NCBI GenBank assembly: GCA_900074885.1
Contig: FJUW01000047.1
Span: 124,001-188,000 of the forward strand
DNA: 64,000 bases
Reading direction: 5' to 3'
DNA from: Rhynchosporium graminicola
Taxonomy: Eukaryota; Ascomycota; Leotiomycetes; Helotiales; Ploettnerulaceae
The position numbers and the translations under genes are program-made. Every line of letters begins with the position of its first letter. Within the stretch, counting starts at the first letter, position 1. Below the pieces are notes generated by a model. That model saw only the letters and a program-made list of their open reading frames with translations. It was not told the DNA's origin and did not search any database. Positions 59,206 to 64,000 of this stretch are shown piece by piece.

Positions 59206-62200
59206 ATGGTACGCCTTCGAGAGCTTCCTCGTACGGCGGCTTTCGCCTGGTATCCCGGAGCAGACTCACCCCTAGTAGTGACTGGAACTAGAGCTGGTGC
59301 TGTTGACGCAGACTTCTCGGACGAGACAAAGCTGGAGCTATGGGACCTAAGTCTGGATGACTTGAATCAAGGTGTTGAGCTTCAGCCTGTTGCTAGCATT
59401 ACTTCAGAATCACGGTATGCTTAGCTCAGACGTCTCAATTCAGCTTTACTGACATACTCATCTGCTTAGATTTCATGATATTGCATGGGCACCTGCGAAC
59501 TCCGATCATCCCAAGGGCATAATCGCTGGAGCTCTTGAAAATGGCTCCTTGGTACTGTGGGACGCGGAGAAGCTGATGGCAGGGGCAGATGATGCATTCA
59601 TGTCACAGACAACGAAACATACGGGAGCTATCAAATCACTTCAATTCAATCCATTGAAGCCACAGATATTGGCAACGGCAGGCGCAAAGGGGGAGCTATT
59701 CATATACGACATCAACGACATTCAGAACCCCTTCAGACTAGGTACGGCTGCAGCACGATCTGATGATTTGGAATGTGTCGCCTGGAATAGAAAGGTTTCT
59801 CATATTTTGGCAACTGGTGGGAGTGGTGGATTTGTAACAGTCTGGGATCTCAAGACACGAAAAGCTTCCCTTACGTTGAACAACAATCGGAAAGCTGTTG
59901 GAGCCATCGCCTGGGATCCCAATAACGCTACGAAGCTCTTAACTGCTACCCCCGATGATACAACTCCAGTAATCCTTTTATGGGATCTGCGAAACTCAAA
60001 TGCCCCAGAACGGACTTTACAAGGCCACGACCAAGGTATTCTATCCCTTTCGTGGTGCCAGCAGGATAGTGATCTTTTGTTATCTTGTGGCAAGGACAAT
60101 AAAACGATCATCTGGAATCCGCAAACTGGAGAGCGCTTGGGTGAGTTTCCCGAAGTCACGAATTGGACATTCCAAACGAGGTTCAATCCTCACAACCCTG
60201 GTCTTTCTGCTACTGCTTCTTTCGATGGCAAGATCTCCATTCAAACCCTTCAAAACACCAACCCTGCGGCAACACAGGCCCCAGTGCAGGGACCGGTCGA
60301 TGGCGAGGACTTCTTCACCAAGGCCCAAACTCAACCTCAAGGAGCGTCATTTTCCTTGACCAAAGCCCCCAAATGGCTTGAGAGACCAGCAGGTGCTTCC
60401 TTTGCTTTTGGCGGGAAACTGCTGAGCTTTGGTCTGATGACAACAGCACCCGGCCAGCACAGGTCGTCCAAAATCCAGATCTCGAATTTTTCTGCTGATT
60501 CCGATGTCGTGTCTGCTACTGCGTCCTTCGAAGCTGCTCTTGTAGCTGGAAACATTGGCGAAATCTGCGAGTCTCACATCTCGAATGCCAAGAGTGAAGA
60601 TGAAAAAGCCGACTGGAAGGTTATTGAAACCCTGATCGCAGAAAACCCACGAAAACGTGTTACGGAATACCTGGGGTTCACAAACGAAATTGAAGAGACC
60701 ACGAACGGTGTCAAGGACATCGATCTCGACGGTGCCAAGTCCGACGTCGCAGGAGAGTCAATTGACGGTACTGCTGCGAAGAATGGTAGACTGTCGACTC
60801 TTTTCGCAGATGGTGTTGAAGGCGAAGACTTTTTGTCCGGCCTCGCAGCTACCAAAGGAGCCAAAACCGACAATCCATTTCACTTATTCGCCGATTCTGA
60901 CGCCACCTCCGAAAAGCAAATTACCAAAGCTTTGATTTTAGGTCAGTTCGAGAAAGCCATGACTATCTGCCTCAAGGAGGATAAGATTGCGGATGCTCTC
61001 ATTATCGCAAACTGCGGGGGTCAGGAACTATTAGAAAAGGCGCAGGCGGCCTATCTTTCCCGCAAATCAGGAGGACCCAATTACCTTCGCTTGCTGACTT
61101 CAGTGATCGGCAAAAATCTGTGGGATGTGGTTTACAATGCAGATCTGTCCAACTGGAAGGAGACAATGGCAACATTGTGCACCTACGCCGATCCAAACGA
61201 GTTCCCAGACTTGTGCGAGGCTCTAGGAGATAGGGTTATGGAGAGTGGATCTTCTAAGGATGCATCGTTCTGTTACTTGGTCGGATCGAAGCTGGAGAAG
61301 GTAATCACCATTTGGATTACTGAATTGCAAGAGGCAGAAAAAGCCGGGATCGCTGATCCTAGTGGTGATTCGTCTTTCTCTGTTCATGCTCGCACTCTTC
61401 AGAACTTCATAGAGAAAGTCACGGTCTTCCGCGATGTCACAAAGTTCGAAGATTCGGAGCAGAACATGACTTCGGATTGGAAACTTGCTCCCTTGTATGA
61501 GAAGTATACTGAGTACGCAGATATCATCGCGTCTCACGGGCATTTGTCAATCGCCGAGAGATACCTCGCTCTTCTTCCGATTCAGTATCCAGCTGCAGAA
61601 GTGGCTCGTACCAGAGTCAAGCTTGCTTCAAGAAAGGGGGCACCGGTAACGAAGCCTGTACAGCCAACATTGACCACGAAGGCCCCATCGAGGCCCCAGC
61701 AAGGCTATCAGCCATTAAACACCCCTGCTGCCACGCCATCTCGGGCAGCTCCAAATACATTTGCCCCTCCTGCGCCTGCACTTGTGTCAAACCCCTATGC
61801 CCCTCCGACGAGTTCATACGCTCCTCAACAAGCTGGTTACCAGCCAACTCAGCAGACTGGCTATGGGGGATTCAACTCCGGCTATGGAGCTCCAACTGGG
61901 ACATACGGAGCACCTCCCCAAGCGTTTGGTGCACCTCCTCCCCGTAATATTACTCCATCTGGCCCTCCACCTTCTCAGCGAAAGAATATGGAACAGTGGA
62001 ATGATACTCCTATGGTGACCAAGCCACCCGTTGCACGAAGAAGTACCCCAGCAACTGCTCCAATTACTTCTGCATATCCTAATCAGCAAGGCCTATCAAT
62101 GCCTCCACCAGCATCTCCGTATGGGTCCAGAGCAACTGCAACGCCACCACCACCACCGCCCAAGGGTTCTGCACCTCCTCGTATAAGCTCCCCGCTGGTA

Positions 62201-63040
62201 ACTGGTCCCCCTCACTCATTCCAACAACCAGCTCGCCCATCATCGGCAGCTAATCAGTACGCTCCTCAGCAGAATTCCCCTGCTCAGCAATACGGAAATC
62301 CTGTTCCAGCACCTACCATTGCACGTGGCCCGTCACCTTATAATGCTGCATCAGTAGGACCTCCTCCTTCAAACAGATATGCTCCTTCGCCTGCAGCTCA
62401 GCAGTACTCCCAGCCACCAAATCCACAATCTCAAGTAGCGCCACCTCCTCAGGGGGGACCACCACCTTCCAATCCATATGCTCCAACATCCAACTCGCCT
62501 CAGAGCCAGTACAATTTATCCGAACCCCAGCATCAAGCTAGTCAGGTACCACCACCTCACCAAGGACCGCCCCAAACTTCCCGTCCACCAATAGGTCTTC
62601 CACCCAGAGCTACACCTGCTGCTGCTGCACCAGTAAAGGCCAAGCATCCTGTTGGAGACCGGTCTCATATTCCATCCAACGCTCAGAGAATGGTGGAGAT
62701 CTTCACTTCAGATATGCAACGTGTCGCTTCCAAGGCCCCTGTTTCATTTGCCGCGCAAGTCAAGGATACTCAAAAGCGATTGAACATATTATTTGATCAT
62801 CTGAACAACGAGGAACTCATTAAACCTGATACAATACTGAGACTGAATGAGCTTGCGGAGGCATTACAGTCTAAGAATTTCGATACGGCTGCAAAGCTAC
62901 AAGTAGAGATTCAGCGCGAGAAGACGGAGGAGTGTGGCAATTGGATGGTAAGTCGAACATCACCTTCCTTTTATTCTAGTACTAATGTCGTATAGGTTGG
63001 TGTTAAGCGTTTAGTAAGCATGAGCAAAGTAACACCCTAG
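59206..63040 (+). CDS. SEC31: COPII outer-coat protein SEC31
   Basis: Exons 59206-59414, 59470-62947 and 62996-63040 give 1243 residues. The N-terminal WD40 part (residues about 1-330) starts [19 protein letters not shown], with repeats such as [61 protein letters not shown] and [18 protein letters not shown]. The ancestral coatomer helical part follows (about 430-760), then a Pro/Gln/Ser-rich zone at about 790-1127 ([18 protein letters not shown]), which contacts Sec23/Sar1 in other species. The last 110 residues, [14 protein letters not shown].., are the alpha-helical SRA1-like end. Sec31 with Sec13 forms the cage of ER export vesicles. The size matches the yeast protein. Confidence 0.97.
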
Positions 63041-64000
63041 ATAGGTGCATGATTTCTGGGAGAGATATAGAGTCCGACGGGTCGGTGTCGGCATGTATGA
63101 TAACATTACAAAAACATGCTAGGTCTTGCTTTATTTCACATTTCTTGCCAACCCGTGCAGTCAGGCATGCATTTTCAAGAACAATGTGTCGTTCCTGACT
63201 ATATAATCACTCCTTGCCGTTTCTGTCTTCGAAGTAATGCCATCAACGGGGCTCTGGCAGGTCAACGATTTTCACCTAAGCGATTTGAGGCTTTAGCCAA
63301 CATCATGACGCGGACCTAGAGTTTCTCAAGCACTATGTAATCGCCTCTAGGCCCTGTGGGGTGCTCTGCAATGATGCCTGATTCGTTGCCAGGCATTCAC
63401 TGTCCAACTGACGATCAAAGGTTCACGAGTATCACCAGGAAACGTGCTTGAAATTCTTCCCAGCCGTTAGTGTTATCAACACATGGTACTCAAAGCATAG
63501 AAGCAACCCAGAAGAGATCAAAGCCGCATTTAATATCTACTTGAATACATGGCCAGAGCGTATCGGCAACTGGCATCATTTTGCTGCTGACATTATCGAG
63601 ATGTTGCTCGGGTCTGATGACTAGCTAGAAACGCTCGTGATGGGAACTTTCTTTATGGCTGATCCCGTTGCGGGATTTTGCCTTTGGAGTGCACTTCAAG
63701 CATTGTATGAGGCAGATCGTGTCGTATTTGGATCTTTGTGGGAGAGAATGCCTTGATTTAAGCATCTGAAGGATGAAGGAGTTCGGTTCAGGTCGAAGTT
63801 GAGATCGCAAGCTTGGAGCAGCAAATACAGCAACTGATCACCCGAAGTGCAAATTTTGGAAAGGAACGGACCGATACTGAAAGATATGAGGATTTCATAA
63901 ACGAGTTCTGGGAATTGCTCCTCGGGGTCATAGAGTTTGATCATGCCCTTAAGTCTCTCAGGAAGTACCTTAACTTCAAAGGAGCAAGAAACAATATGAA
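63041..64000 (+). CDS. partial gene at the right edge, unidentified
   Basis: Two open stretches look coding but cannot be joined with confidence. One, about 63412-63624, carries EYHQETCLKFF, NTWYSKHRSNPEEIK and NTWPERIGNWHHFAADIIEM and ends at a TAG. The other, 63792-64000, follows a splice-like ggttcag and reads VEVEIASLEQQIQQLITRSANFG, RYEDFINEFWELLLGVIEFDHALKSLRKYL, open to the window edge with coiled-coil character. I recognise neither. They may be one gene with an unresolved intron, or the first may be a remnant. A small hairpin atcccgttgcgggat sits between them. Confidence 0.4.

Noticed and set aside
60181..60195. tRNA B-box-like ggttcaatcc
   Set aside because: Lies inside a SEC31 exon and no cloverleaf can be drawn; I found no convincing tRNA in the window.

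Overview
The window is a 64 kb piece of a filamentous ascomycete (Pezizomycotina) chromosome. The evidence is short spliceosomal introns (about 47-270 nt) with GT..AG ends and CTAAC/CTGAC-type branch sites, a heterokaryon-incompatibility (HET) gene, a secreted CHRD protein, and repeats whose coding frames are shot through with TpA-rich stop codons as expected from repeat-induced point mutation (RIP). The general feel is Leotiomycetes-like, but that is only an impression. All intron and exon limits were inferred by eye from splice signals, reading phase and protein-family continuity. Positions may be off by a base or two.

Layout. 0-4 kb: the 3' part of a KHDC4-like double-KH protein, then a small SET-domain protein and a SAM35/metaxin-like mitochondrial import subunit arranged head to head. 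5-11 kb is an accessory, gene-poor zone: a secreted CHRD protein, a decayed coding fragment, a broken F-box/nucleotidyltransferase-like gene and a RIP-like remnant. 11.4-16.6 kb: a conserved lysine-rich protein of unknown function and a large PSP1-domain protein, followed by a 4.5 kb interval with no recognisable gene. 21-25 kb: NFU1 (Fe-S delivery), a HIT zinc-finger protein of the snoRNP-assembly type and an unknown basic protein. 28-31.6 kb: a protein that joins a degenerate Ras-like GTPase domain to a RasGEF. 32-34.3 kb: a HET-domain gene carrying three disabling lesions. 34.9-43.7 kb: ribosomal protein eL15, a HUL4-type HECT ubiquitin ligase, a mitochondrial ribosomal protein (MRP49-like) and a GEP3/YqeH-type mitochondrial GTPase. 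44.2-47.4 kb: a 3.2 kb DNA transposon with 192 bp inverted termini and a ruined DDE transposase. 48.4-63 kb: a D-arabinitol-dehydrogenase-like enzyme split into eleven exons, ribosomal protein eS10, SDE2, a PYD3-like M20 amidohydrolase, COX12, a B12D/MLRQ-like membrane protein, a cyclophilin-E-type RRM protein and SEC31. The right edge cuts an unidentified coiled-coil gene.

Functionally, most intact genes are housekeeping. Five or six act in mitochondria (SAM35, NFU1, MRP49-like, GEP3, COX12, B12D-like), three in translation, and several in RNA processing (KHDC4-like, HIT finger, SDE2, RRM protein). Several neighbours are divergent with short shared promoters: SET/SAM35, NFU1/HIT, eS10/SDE2 and COX12/B12D-like.

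No CRISPR, operon, bacterial or viral genes were seen. The most distinctive observations are the pseudo-GTPase-RasGEF fusion, the HET pseudogene, the long-TIR RIP-mutated transposon, three consecutive 11-17 nt exons in the dehydrogenase gene, and a possible 3 nt microexon in the MRP49-like gene.
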